Positions 45,786 through 56,099 of a stretch of 64,000 nt of DNA are shown here, piece by piece; position 1 is the stretch's first letter, and every line of letters starts with the position of its first letter. The notes under the pieces are model-generated. The model was given only the letters and a program-made list of their open reading frames with translations, was not told the DNA's origin and did no database searches. The position numbers and the translations under genes were made by a program. The DNA comes from Trypanosoma brucei gambiense DAL972. Taxonomy: Eukaryota; Euglenozoa; Kinetoplastea; Trypanosomatida; Trypanosomatidae. Location of the stretch: contig NC_026744.1 in assembly GCF_000210295.1 (NCBI RefSeq), positions 558,001 through 622,000 on the forward strand, given 5' to 3'.

Positions 45786-47999
45786 ATGGCAACATCAGAA
45801 AGTTCAGGTGCTAAGAGATTTTGGGGCGTCGATTCGGAGTATGAGGTGACACTATGCTCTACAGACAGCCCCGTTCGGGCGTATGAGTCGCACATGTTTG
45901 ACAAGGAAGTGCTGAGCGCAGATGGAGCTGCACACACGGCAAAAAAACCCAAAGCTGGTGATTCGCTCGGATATGATAAGCACCAGGCATCCCTCCCGCG
46001 CTTACCCATTCCAACACTGCAGGATACGTGCGACTTGTATTTGAAGTCTATTCAGGCTCTCGTAACGGCTGAGGAGTACGTTCACACCAAGAAAGTTGTG
46101 GAAGATTTCCTGAAGGGAGGTGGAAGCGGGGAAACACTACACAATTTGCTCCTTAAATGGGACAAGGAGTGTAACCAACCGAGTTGGTTGGAGGAGTTTT
46201 GGAATGACTCTTACGTTTGTATGCGCGATCCCATCCCAGTCAACGTTAACTTTTTCTTCCAATTTAAACCTCATCCACAACACTTGCAGAATGGCCGTCA
46301 TGTCTCGCAGATTGGCCGCGCCGCCAGCCTTCTGCATGCGGCCGTTGAATACTATGTATCGATTATAAATGGGACCGTGGCCAGAGAATTCGAGCGGGAC
46401 GCTCCAGTATGCATGAGTCAGTACCGCTTTGTTTTCAGTACCTCGCGTGTTCCTGGATTACATCAGGACCGGAAAATTTGTTACTCCGAAAGACCGCTCA
46501 CAGAGGACGAGAAAAGGTCAAAATTTGCTGAGTACGTCGCTGCCAGCCCCACTCACTGCGTTGTAATAATCCGTGACCGCTTTTTCAAGTTAGAGGTACT
46601 TCGAGAAGATGGTACCCAATACAGCGTCGAAGAACTTATAGTGTCACTCAAGTATATCGAAGATTTCGTCACCTCACGGCAGAACCCCGGAGCACCGGTG
46701 GGTCTTCTGACAACAATGGACCGCACGGAGTGGTTCCACGCTCGTGAGCGCCTTAAGAAACTGGGTAACGTAGACATACTTCAAACTATCCAATCGGCCC
46801 TCATTTGTATCTGCCTCGATGGCGTCCGTGTTGTTTCACCGGAGGTGGGCGCCCGGTTGCTGCTGCATGGACAAGGGACGAACCGATGGTTTGACAGGCA
46901 TAACATCATTGTTACAGCTGATGGGACTGCGGGTGTGAATTGGGAGCACTCTGTTAATGACGGCGGAACGGCATTGATGCTGGCCGACTTCATGTACAAG
47001 AAAGACTGCGAGCGCTTCTTTACAGGAGATGAGGTTGAAGCCCTTTCTAAGCGGGAAGGCGTGTCCCTTACTGTGCGGAGGATGGTCGCTGAGAAGCAGT
47101 GGAATCTTGACAAGGGAATATATGGCGTCATGAAGTCTGCGTCAGAGGATTTTAAAGCATTAATTCAAAATAATGAGTTACATGTGCTACATTTTGGAAA
47201 CTTTGGTGGGGCCTTTCTGAAGCGCTTTGGGATCTCACCGGATGCCTTTTTTCAGATGGCCCTTCAGTTGACATACTACCGGCTCTTTGGCCGTAACTGT
47301 GCGACCTACGAAGCGGCTACCACACGTACCTTCAGCCACGGCCGTACAGAGTGCATACGAAGTGCCAGTTCTGAAGCTCTGGACTTCTGCCGAGCGGCGT
47401 GGGAGCCATTGTTTCCCAAGCGTATCGGCTCTGCAGTACCTTCTCAGGGCGAATTCCTCCGCAAGGCAGTCGCCGCTCATGCAAATGCTGTAAAACTTGC
47501 CAAGAGTGGCCTCGGTGTAGATAGACATTTATATGGTTTGCGGGTAATGGCGCGAATGCACGGTGTTCCGCTTCCCGGACTATTTAATGATCCGTCTTAC
47601 CACCGGAGTGGAACGTGGCTCATGTCGACTTCCCATTGTGGAAGCAATGCACTCGATGCCTTTGGGTTCGGCCCTGTTGTTGTTTCGGGATTTGGGATCG
47701 GCTATATGATCAAAGCCGACAGCATAGATGTTGTCATTACTTCAAAGTGTACTTCTCATTTTACTTCTACGGTGGTGTTTGCTTCCATGCTGGAATCCTC
47801 GTTGTTTCACATGAAGACTATACTTCAGAGTGAAGATATGAGCCGGCGAGCTGAGAGAGATATTTTACTTTTCTCTCATCTATGTGGACTGAACGACTTT
47901 CAGTTCTCTGAGAAGGAGGGCTTCATCTACGAGCACCATGTGAATGGCAGCAAAGGTGAGATGACTGATTCCATTGCTGATGCCTCACCAAATTTGTAA
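45786..47999 (+). CDS. Carnitine O-acyltransferase (CrAT/CPT2-like)
   Basis: 737 residues. Carnitine acyltransferases move acetyl or acyl groups between CoA and carnitine in mitochondria or peroxisome-related organelles. Family landmarks run in order: LPRLPIPTLQDTCDLYL, the NWEHSVNDG catalytic motif with His388, the carnitine-binding THR..HGRTE block (seen as TRTFSHGRTE), and the C-terminal STSHCGSN..GFGPVV with GFGIGYMI. HGRTE marks carnitine rather than choline substrates. Chain-length preference cannot be settled by eye. The protein has about 75 residues before the first family motif, and it is longer than CPT2 or CrAT (about 620-660). The last residues PNL are not a clear peroxisomal signal. 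Upstream in-frame codons cross an AT repeat and are leader. Confidence 0.94.
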   Translation: MATSESSGAKRFWGVDSEYEVTLCSTDSPVRAYESHMFDKEVLSADGAAHTAKKPKAGDSLGYDKHQASLPRLPIPTLQDTCDLYLKSIQALVTAEEYVHTKKVVEDFLKGGGSGETLHNLLLKWDKECNQPSWLEEFWNDSYVCMRDPIPVNVNFFFQFKPHPQHLQNGRHVSQIGRAASLLHAAVEYYVSIINGTVAREFERDAPVCMSQYRFVFSTSRVPGLHQDRKICYSERPLTEDEKRSKFAEYVAASPTHCVVIIRDRFFKLEVLREDGTQYSVEELIVSLKYIEDFVTSRQNPGAPVGLLTTMDRTEWFHARERLKKLGNVDILQTIQSALICICLDGVRVVSPEVGARLLLHGQGTNRWFDRHNIIVTADGTAGVNWEHSVNDGGTALMLADFMYKKDCERFFTGDEVEALSKREGVSLTVRRMVAEKQWNLDKGIYGVMKSASEDFKALIQNNELHVLHFGNFGGAFLKRFGISPDAFFQMALQLTYYRLFGRNCATYEAATTRTFSHGRTECIRSASSEALDFCRAAWEPLFPKRIGSAVPSQGEFLRKAVAAHANAVKLAKSGLGVDRHLYGLRVMARMHGVPLPGLFNDPSYHRSGTWLMSTSHCGSNALDAFGFGPVVVSGFGIGYMIKADSIDVVITSKCTSHFTSTVVFASMLESSLFHMKTILQSEDMSRRAERDILLFSHLCGLNDFQFSEKEGFIYEHHVNGSKGEMTDSIADASPNL

Positions 48000-50792
48000 C
48001 AAACTGATGGTATCGACTTCTGAACAGCGATGGACCTCCACGGGATGGTTCGGTAGCTTTTGTGCCCTTTACTCTTTAAATTTTTAATTATCTATCTATC
48101 TCTCTGCCTGTTTACTTTTTTTTTTTCTTTTACAGTTCTTCCTCCCTCATTATAATTATAATTTCACTTTTCCCCACACGTCGAGGGGCATACGACGTCA
48201 CGATGGGTTGCCCCACAAGGCAGTCGAACGGCACTGTTTTCTTTTTTGCTTTCATGTGCATGCATTGCTCAGCTGTGCGGTAATATCATGCGTAGCGGGA
48301 CATGTCTTTTTCATCATCTTGAAAACACGGCCAAAATGTCCCTGTTATTTTCGTCTTTCCTTTCTTAAAAGAAAAAAAAGAAGGTGAAGGAAATTTTATT
48401 TCATGTTGTATATAAATGTTTATTTGTTTATCCTTTCATCCCCCCTTTACCTTTGCAACGTTCGGATAGAAGGGTAGTCAAATTCCGCGTGTACGGATTT
48501 CTCATCACTTCCCCTTCTTATTACATTACTTGTGTTGTTTTTGCTCCTTTCTTTTCGTTAATTTGCGTGGGCAATTGCGAGGTGAACAACTAATAGACGA
48601 GCAAAAGGTAAAATAAAATTAAAAAGAAAAATCACAGGCGAGTGGAGAAGTCGGGGTAGGAGGGGAAGCAAAGAGAAGGACGAGAAAACGATTTTATGCC
48701 ACGTTTGAAACAAGCGCACGTACGAAAAACGCAAACACGGAATAATACGGGAATATCACTTTTTTTTTTCCTTCCATTACCCGCGGGCGTGGCAACTGGC
48801 TGTTTTTTTTTTTCCTTCCCATATGGGGGAGGATTTGTTATGCATTTTGATGTGGGATTCTTTAACACTACTTTTCTTCCTTGTGCTTTCTTCATGCATA
48901 ATTGACACCGCGTTATAACATATATGTATCTGTGTGTATTTGTCAATATTTCTTTCTTTCTCTCTTTATCGTCAAAGTTGTTTATTGCGTCAAGGCGAAA
49001 AAGTAAATCAAACAAACGAAAAAAAAAAAAGAAACAAACACAAAAGGTTGCTTGTTATTGTTGTTTTTTGAGAAAAAAAAATGTTCCCCGGCATGCAGCA
49101 ACCGAAGGCACTCCCCATGGGTGAGGCACATACGCAGTTTTGGACTAACTTCAATCGTTTCTTAACTACCAGTGCACTTTCCATCACCGTCTCACTTTTC
49201 ATTCGCTACTGCGAGGGACGCACCAGCGCTGTATTACTTAACGGCATTTAATATTCGAAATATAACACATAAAATAAAGCGGTCACATGTTTTTAGTGGT
49301 GGTTTTGGAGTACACTGGAGGGATGTGGTGGAAGTGAAGGGATTTTCTTTTTTTTTTTCAAAAAAAAAAAAAGAAAAAGAAATAAAAAAGGTTTTTGAGA
49401 GCAAAAACAACTGAACAGAGAAGGGAGGATGAAATGAGCGGATTGTTAGCGAAGGGGAGGTGGGGGAAAAAAGGGGGGGAATGTAAAGGAAAAGTGAGCT
49501 CGACAAATGGTGGATTTATTAGGTTGAGAAGTGTGTGCATGTAAGGTTGGGGTAAAGAGAAGAAGAAAAAAAAAAGAAAAAAATAACAATAGTAATAATA
49601 AATAAATAAACAAAAGGACACAAAATAGTGAAGAGGTTGAGAGGGTGCAAACTTGTCGAAGCACGTGAGAAGGGGCTCACCATATCATTGGTGGATGACT
49701 TTATCCCACTTTGTAGTATTCGTGTTGAAAACTCACAGTATATTTCGTGGACTTAAAGTTTCCAATTGTACGAGTGAGTCTCCCCAACTCTAATCTGTCA
49801 ACCGTTTCTTTTTTGTTTCTTTTTTTTATTTTTTATTCTTCGTTTTTGTTTTTTTTTTATTTACGTTTGCTGCGTGCACATTTTGTTTTATGAATGAGTG
49901 TGTGTGTGTGGGGAGGGGGAGGAGGAGGAGGGGTCTGTACAACGACTCAAATAACCAGTTCCACATCCAGAGCTGTTGATAAAGAAATATTAACGGCAGC
50001 CGCTTACTCTTCTGAGTTCGTGCTTTCTCCTTGCTTTATAATTTTGTACCAAACTTTTGTGGACACGAAGTGGAATAAAATAATAAAACAAGGAAAAGAA
50101 AGGAAAAACACAAGAGGGACGATGTTTCGGATGTTTTTGTTTTCATCATTTTTATTCCTCCGGTGTTGTTGGCCATTTTCTTTATGCAATTTTCCGCCTT
50201 ATTCCGCTTTGTTCCTCCATTCTGCTGCCCCGTAATATCGATTTCTTTTTTTTTGTTTTGTTTTTTTGTCTCTGCCTTTTCCCCTCTATTTACCTACTTT
50301 TCATTTTGTGTCGTTTTTCCTTTTCTTTCTTTATATTTCTTTATATTTATTTCCTTTTCTTTCATTTGATTATTATTATTATTATTTTTACCGTTGCAAC
50401 GCTCGCAATGTTTGTGATTCCCCAACTATGCACAGAGGCGTTACGGTTTTGGACTATTTTAGCGAGTGAGTTGAATAAGCGTAACGAAACAACAGTGGAA
50501 CGATAGGAATGGTAAGACCGAATACAACATAACACAACTTACCATAACGTAACGTGACAGAAAAGAAAAAGAAAGAAGTGCAACGGAAATTAAAAGAAAA
50601 AAGCGGAAGTGAACTTAAAGCAGCATAAGTCAAATTTGAGTGGACATATATATTATTTGAAGTACAGAAGAGTCAAAGAAAGGAGAGGGAGAAGGTTATC
50701 ACACCAAAGCCGAGCGCATAACAACAACAGGAGCAAAACTATTACTATCAGGGTGAATAGACTGATTTTGAAGGGAGAAAATATTGCGGTTT
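48000..50792 (+). other. 2.8-kb spacer of low-complexity sequence
   Basis: No protein gene is supported. The strand shows large purine and pyrimidine blocks: pyrimidine-rich near 48100-48190 and 48750-48830, purine-rich near 49360-49640, pyrimidine-rich near 49800-49870 and 50220-50390, purine-rich near 50560-50780. An AG at 50434-50435 after the last pyrimidine block is the likely acceptor for the gene at 50793, leaving a leader of about 357 bases. An unannotated noncoding or short transcript cannot be excluded. Confidence 0.5.
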
Positions 50793-51263
50793 ATGGTGAG
50801 CGAAGTGATGGTTGAGTTGCACGACTTTGTGCATGGTGACGGCTTGCAGGACAGTTCATATGCTCCTTTGAACTCGCCGTTGAGGTTGCGGTTTCAGTAC
50901 AGCGTGAGTCACACCGTGGAGAAACCAAAGTGGGCTCTTACATTTGTCGCTGATATCGCTGATAAGCGCCGTGTTGTGGAGTTACTGCCCCCAATGAATG
51001 TAAAAAATGAGCTGATGCACGAGCCTTATAAAACATATGATGGCGTGCCGCCGCTTTCACCAGGGGAGCGATACGTGGCGGAGTTTCAAATTGAAACCAT
51101 GAATTTGACTGGTGTGGAGAGGAAATATCTCGAGCATGTCGGCGCGTTGCAGTTGGTGCTTATGTCAGACACGAAACGTGTGTCGGAGCTAACAGTTGTT
51201 GTTCAGGTGAAACGGAATGATTCCGGTGAGTTGATGCGACGAGTTCTAAGCCCTATGGTGTAA
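50793..51263 (+). CDS. Hypothetical small protein with predicted beta-rich fold (156 aa)
   Basis: 156 residues. No signal peptide or membrane span. Alternating hydrophobic strands (LRLRFQYSVS, WALTFVADIA, RYVAEFQIETM, LQLVLMS, ELTVVVQVK) point to a beta-sandwich, Ig-like or arrestin-like in texture. A PKWALTFVADIADKRRVVEL stretch is the most distinctive. I do not recognise the family. An alternative start at 50808 (MVELHDF) removes five residues; 50793 is the first ATG of the frame. Confidence 0.78.
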   Translation: MVSEVMVELHDFVHGDGLQDSSYAPLNSPLRLRFQYSVSHTVEKPKWALTFVADIADKRRVVELLPPMNVKNELMHEPYKTYDGVPPLSPGERYVAEFQIETMNLTGVERKYLEHVGALQLVLMSDTKRVSELTVVVQVKRNDSGELMRRVLSPMV

Positions 51264-51911
51264 GGCAGGGGTTTTAGGGTTAGGATTGTTCGGTTTTGTG
51301 CGTGTAGAGCACAATGATGAAAATGGTGATAATAGTAAATAACAATAATAGCGTGAAATAAAGGGAAAGGAAGAGAATCTTTTTTCTTTTTTCGGTTTTG
51401 TGTTTCGGTTGTTGTCTATGATGCGATTCTTTTTATTCTCTTCTTAGTCGTGCTTTGGTGTGCGGTTGCGCTGGCGGAATATTACCCCCTTTCTCTTTCT
51501 CATTCTCATTCTCCTCCCACCTTACTTTTTTACTACCTTCTGGAAGGATACTGTTTTGAATCACTTGCATTCCTCTCCTTAACATTTCGATACGAGGTGT
51601 TTTTCTTTGCCTCTCGGCACTCCGTTTACCCCTTTGATGTATGTCATTATTAACTCTACGCAGTAATTTCCCCATTTTTGAAATCTCTTTAATTATTATT
51701 CGTGCTTTTGTACTCCTCCACCATTATTATTTTCTCTTTGGTTTATATATAACACATTCACTGGGAGTGCGATTATTTAAGGAGAGCGAATAATACGGTA
51801 ACAACTCGGCCAACACTAACGAATAAAAAAAAAGGAAGGGAGCAAATTCAGACGCATCGAAAAAAACGGGACTAAAAGCACTTATCATCTGTCTTCCCAA
51901 AGTTCAGCAAA
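51264..51911 (+). other. Spacer upstream of the 62-residue protein gene
   Basis: No gene is seen. Pyrimidine-rich stretches at about 51480-51540 and 51700-51745, a purine-rich 51780-51880 stretch, and AGs at 51901-51902 and 51906-51907 close to the next ATG. Confidence 0.45.
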
Positions 51912-52100
51912 ATGCTTCTAGGAGGTTTTGTTCCCCGCCGCTTCTCGCAGTTTAACCGCGACCCGTGTTGGATGTTCTTCATATTTTCTGTCGGCTTCTG
52001 GCTGGGCGAATATCCGGCGATGATGATCAAATATAATGCCCGTGACCTCGTGTATGACCCGCACCGGTACGTATGGTCCCACCATGACGACCATCACTAA
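51912..52100 (+). CDS. 62-residue single-span protein with His/Asp-rich tail
   Basis: 62 residues from an ATG directly after a CAAA context. A basic N terminus with FNRDP is followed by one hydrophobic span at about 20-38 (WMFFIFSVGFWLGEYPAMM) and a short tail ending HHDDHH. The composition (Trp, Tyr, His, no low-complexity, no pyrimidine-tract origin) argues for a real gene. Small single-span proteins of this kind are typical accessory subunits of mitochondrial inner-membrane complexes such as the ATP synthase or respiratory complexes. Which complex, if any, cannot be told from the sequence. Confidence 0.7.
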   Translation: MLLGGFVPRRFSQFNRDPCWMFFIFSVGFWLGEYPAMMIKYNARDLVYDPHRYVWSHHDDHH

Positions 52101-52771
52101 ACCCAGCTGCGTCCAAGGAGGGAAGGAAGAAAAAAAAACAAACAAACAAACTCTGAAGCTTACTGCAGTGGGTTAACCCGCCCGTTTTGTCTTTTTTAAG
52201 TGATCATGCGTATACATATATATATATATATATATGCGTTATTGCGTTTGTGTGTTTAGGGAAGTGATACTTTGTTTCATTGAAGTGTAGAATGGATGGG
52301 GTAATAGAAGTGTGCAGGTTTGGGGTGGAAGGTCAAAAGGGGACGAGGAGGGAAAAGAAGCCCTTACAGTAACGGGAAGTGCTGTGTTTATTAGCGTACA
52401 TACAAATGCGCACAAACGCTACTGTTGCTGTGATTTTTATCGCCTCAATTTCACATTGTGGGCTCTTCTTTTGTTGCCTATGTGCTCGCCCTAGTTATGC
52501 GTTGTTGTGGTGAAGCATTTGAGTGTGTAGTAGCCTCTGTAATGGTCGGTTGCTTATTTGTTCGTATGTGTATTGGTGTTTTCTCTGGGAGCCTCACTTC
52601 CTCCTTTCGTTAATAAGTGATCATAATTTGTCCAAAGAAAAAATAAACCGTGAAAAAGACATAAAGGGGAAGAGAACAGCAACCGAACAAATAAGAGATA
52701 GGGGTAGAGGGCAAAGAAGGAAAGAAAATATAAGGAGAAAAACAAAACAAAAATAACAAGAACACATAGCC
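52101..52771 (+). other. Spacer with AT repeat and acceptor
   Basis: No gene is seen. An AT repeat at 52211-52235, a C/T-rich patch at about 52575-52610 followed by an AG at 52616-52617, then an A/G-rich leader of 155 bases up to the ATG at 52772. Confidence 0.5.
52211..52235. repeat. (AT)n microsatellite
   Basis: A TA dinucleotide run. Confidence 0.85.
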
Positions 52772-53497
52772 ATGTACAATAACGACTCGGCGGCAGGCGG
52801 CGACGCGTTGCAGGAGACTTGTGTGGACGCCATAACCAATATGGCGCGGCGCCTTGACCCCCAAGCACTCACAAAGGTTACCCAGTCGCTTCAGGACATG
52901 CTGGAGGAGAACCGTCAGCAGGTCGCGAACCGACGTGGCCGGGGGGGTTATCAGCAACACCAGCACCACCAGCAGCCACATCACTTCGGGCACCGTGGCA
53001 ACGCGCGTCCGCCGCACGCAAATCGTCAATGGGGAAGCAACAATAACAGCAGGAACTACTATCAGTCTTCCAACGGTTACGATAACGGTAAATACCAGCG
53101 CGGTGGGCGTCCTCACCAGCACAACGACTGGAACGCGTCAAGTCGCCGCCATCAATCTCGGGGAGGTGGACGGGACTACGGTAACAGAGACGAAGAACGG
53201 GTGTCAAACACAAACAGAGACCACAGTAACAGAGACGGAGACCGAAGCCCAGTCGCAGGCAACCGTTCTCCACCACGGGGACATCGGGAGGGAGCGGGTG
53301 CTCGCTCGAGTGGTCCCCACAACAGCAAAGTGGAGGAGGAAAATGAGCGGGGCGCGACCGAGAAACCATGTGAAGGGGGGAATGAGCGACCTCATCACGG
53401 CCGGCACTGGGGCGGAGGTCGTGGAGCGGGTCGGGTCCGTCGCGGAGAGCGTCGACCCAACGGCCATAACGATGCCAAGGCAGGTGGACCTTCCTAA
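52772..53497 (+). CDS. RGG/Gly-Arg-His-rich protein, probable RNA-binding
   Basis: 241 residues. Residues 1-50 are ordered and helical (QETCVDAITNMARRLDPQALTKVTQSLQDMLEENRQQV), possibly a dimerisation or partner-binding helix. From about 54 onward the protein is a low-complexity tract rich in G, R, H, N, Q and S with RGRGG, RGGRP, SRGGGRD and GGGRGAGRVRRG motifs, as in RGG-box RNA-binding proteins, and likely arginine-methylated. No RRM or zinc finger is seen. Two other long frames overlap the locus (+ strand 52854-53723 without an ATG near its start, and the - strand 53606-52878); both look like consequences of the skewed composition. Role in mRNA control is inference. Confidence 0.8.
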   Translation: MYNNDSAAGGDALQETCVDAITNMARRLDPQALTKVTQSLQDMLEENRQQVANRRGRGGYQQHQHHQQPHHFGHRGNARPPHANRQWGSNNNSRNYYQSSNGYDNGKYQRGGRPHQHNDWNASSRRHQSRGGGRDYGNRDEERVSNTNRDHSNRDGDRSPVAGNRSPPRGHREGAGARSSGPHNSKVEEENERGATEKPCEGGNERPHHGRHWGGGRGAGRVRRGERRPNGHNDAKAGGPS

Positions 53498-53603
53498 GGT
53501 TGGGGTTGAGAGAAAAGTAGTTGGGGAATGCCTTCCATTTCTTCCCCACACAAATTATTTTTATTTCCTTTGGTCTACCAGTTTCTTCCTCCTTCCATCC
53601 GCA

Positions 53604-53640
53604 CATATATGTATATATATATATTTATATATACATATGT
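53604..53640. repeat. (AT)n-rich microsatellite
   Basis: Interrupted TA repeats shortly after the RGG gene. Confidence 0.8.
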
Positions 53641-55056
53641 GCATACATATACTTCTGCATCTTATCACTCCTGGTTCTCTTACCAGCGGGCTCCGCAGAG
53701 AGGCCAAGAAGGAAAGGATGTGAGAAGAGATGGAAGCGGGAGGGAGACGCATAAGCCATCGCAGGTAAATAATGGGGGGGATGATAAACGTGTATCACCT
53801 TTGCTTGACTATGTACATGGAGGTAATGTGTTTGTGTCTGTGTGTGCGCTGGGAAGTAGGATTTGATGGAGGTAAGCGAAAGAAAGAAATAAAAAGGATG
53901 ACTCCTGCACTGGGTGGCATTTGAACTGACTGGTTCAACAGAAAGATGAGCTATGGGGAAAATGCGGTGGTGAGAAGTAAATAATGATGCAGGTGAGAAC
54001 GAGAGAGGGCACAGCATAAATAGGAGAGGTAGTGAAAGGACTTAAAAGGGAGAACAGGTAAGAAGACACGGTCGCAGAGATGAAGGTAAATCCGATGGTG
54101 AAAATGAGCTAAAAGAAGCGGAACAAACAAGCGCACTGCGATGCAAACTTTCGATGTATTTGGTGCTTCTGCGATTGGAGAAAGGAAAAGATGGATTTAA
54201 CGAATGTGTCAGTAGCATTTGTGGTTGGCCCACGTGTTTGAGGAGGAGAGTTGATAATATGCTAGTACAAAGCGACTTCGGCAACGGGAACCACTGGAAG
54301 AGAATCGATAGGAAGGCAAATGGACTTTGTGTGTGTGTGTGTATCCACCGCATTTCACCGGATTCCCTCCATGATTTGCCGCAGGCAAATCTCCATAACT
54401 TCCTATTTTCCCCCCTCTTTATTTCTATTTCGTGTTTGTTTGTTTATTTGTCTGTGCGTCTGTGTTTGTGTTTGTGTGTGCGTGTCTTTGGTCCAGCCGC
54501 TTTGTCTTAAGGGAGGTGATTGAGTCACTTTCTTTTTTTTTTTTGCGCGTTGTTTTTATTCAATTTTTTGTTTTGTTTTTGCGTAGCCGTGCGCCAAGCA
54601 GTCTGTTTGTGGGTAACTTTGCTTATCAATTTCGCTCATCTTGCGAAATGCGGAGGAAAGAAAATATGAAGGCTATTTTGCCCTTTGCATGTGTACGCAC
54701 GCGAACTGGCATGTCTCTTTGTTTTTTAAAGCCTTCACCTGGTCGGTGTCGTTGTGTTTTGGATCCGTTGTTTTCTCCACTTTGATTGTGTTTGATTTTT
54801 CCTTCGGTTGTCCAGCAATGTTATCCTCTCTTTATTGTTGTCTTATCAAATGCGTTGATTCCCAGGCAATAAGCACGCGCCCGTTTGTTTGTTTGGTTGT
54901 TTTCCTTTTTTTTTTTTTAACAAGGCTGAGGCATGCAGGGTCGCTTCCAAGAAGGAGAAGGCGGTGAAGCTGCCGTGCCAATGGAGGAAAATGTTGAAAT
55001 TATTTAAGTAGGTCCGACGGTGTTCAACCTCGCACGGCCCGCACATATATTTATTC

Positions 55057-55075
55057 ATATATATATATATATATT
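55057..55075. repeat. (AT)n microsatellite
   Basis: A TA dinucleotide run. Confidence 0.8.
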
Positions 55076-55334
55076 TACTTTGCTCAGCCCTACCCTTTTC
55101 CTTCACTTCATTTGTTTACTCGTTCTGGTCATCTTTTCCCTCTCATTCCTTCAAAGTCGGCCTGGTGGCACTATCTATCATCACAACACGGACGTTTGCA
55201 CGCACGCATACACAAACAAACGAACGAACAAACAACCACGCAAAAGCACTAAAATACATACGTATATATTTATGTGTGCGTTTCGTTTAGTATCTTTTTC
55301 CGTGTTGATTTTACTTTTGCATGAATTTACGCAC

Positions 55335-55376
55335 CCGTTTCTTCCCTCTCATTCCCCACCTCAATCAACTTCATAG
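55335..55376 (+). promoter_or_regulatory. Trans-splice acceptor of eIF4E
   Basis: A C/T-rich tract (55335-55372) is followed by the first AG at 55375-55376, 21 bases before the ATG at 55398. Confidence 0.7.
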
Positions 55377-55397
55377 TGATAACCAAGGAGATAGTTT

Positions 55398-56099
55398 ATG
55401 ATGGCTGAATCAAGCGCGAAAGAGATGGAAGCGATTCAGGTTTCCGCGGCTGGCGATCAAACCGCTAAGGCTGATGATCGATATGTTATTATTGACAGGG
55501 GCGTTAAGCGACATTTGCTCAATCGCCCGTGGACACTTTGGTATGATTCGGTTTCTACGTATGATTGCAAACAATGGGAGCTTTCTCTTATCGAGGTGAT
55601 GACGGTACGCACGGTGGAGGATTTCTTCGCGATGCTTCACTACTGTAAACCTCCCCATGTCCTCCGTGTTTCAGCACAGTACCATTTTTTCCGTGAGGGC
55701 GTTAAGCCAATGTGGGAGGATCCCAACAACAAAGCTGGTGGGAAGTTGTGGGTGAGCCTCGATGATAAAACCATGACGGACAAGAGTGGAGCTGCAGGTG
55801 GCGGAAAGACGAGAAAGGATAATGGTACCGATGCGGATAAGAAACCAGAACTGGACACCGTTTGGGAAAATGTGCTCATAGCTCTGGTAGGTGAGTATCT
55901 TGATTATGGTGTGGAGGGAGAACACATTATGGGTGTCGTGTTGACAAAGCGGAAATACTGCAATCGCATTGCGTTGTGGCTAAAAGACGCATCGGACTCC
56001 GACGCCGTTGCTGCCATTGAAAAGCAGTTGGTGAAGGAGGCGGGTTTATTACCCACAACGAAACCCATCTTCACAGCCCATGGCGCTAGCAAGGCCTAA
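55398..56099 (+). CDS. EIF4E1: Cap-binding translation factor eIF4E (eIF4E1-like)
   Basis: 233 residues. eIF4E binds the mRNA 5' cap. The fold is clear: NRPWTLWYDS (W45, W48), KQWELSL (W60, the first cap-stacking Trp), VEDFFAM, and PMWEDPNNKAGGKLWV (W106 and E107, second cap-stacking Trp and the guanine-binding Glu). The C-terminal strand KRKYCNRIALWL follows. The dorsal Trp that contacts eIF4G (VEDFW in human) is Phe77 here, and a hydrophilic insert of about 25 residues (near 122-150) lies before the helix WENVLIALVGEYL. Trypanosomes have several eIF4E paralogues; length and locus recall EIF4E1, which is thought to act with a 4E-interacting protein rather than eIF4G. That paralogue call is from memory. 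An in-frame ATG at 55401 follows the first. Confidence 0.92.
   Translation: MMAESSAKEMEAIQVSAAGDQTAKADDRYVIIDRGVKRHLLNRPWTLWYDSVSTYDCKQWELSLIEVMTVRTVEDFFAMLHYCKPPHVLRVSAQYHFFREGVKPMWEDPNNKAGGKLWVSLDDKTMTDKSGAAGGGKTRKDNGTDADKKPELDTVWENVLIALVGEYLDYGVEGEHIMGVVLTKRKYCNRIALWLKDASDSDAVAAIEKQLVKEAGLLPTTKPIFTAHGASKA

Larger units (their letters stand above)
53498..55397 (+). other. 1.9-kb spacer
   Basis: No supported gene. AT repeats at 53604-53640 and 55057-55075, purine-rich stretch at about 53870-54130, short (GT)n stretches near 54329-54342, T runs at 54530-54545 and 54905-54920, and a strong C/T tract before the eIF4E gene. Confidence 0.5.

Noticed and set aside
53881..54000. Possible tRNA-like segment
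   Set aside because: A GGTTCAA-like element is present, but no matching A box, acceptor stem or cloverleaf can be drawn. No tRNA was found elsewhere either.
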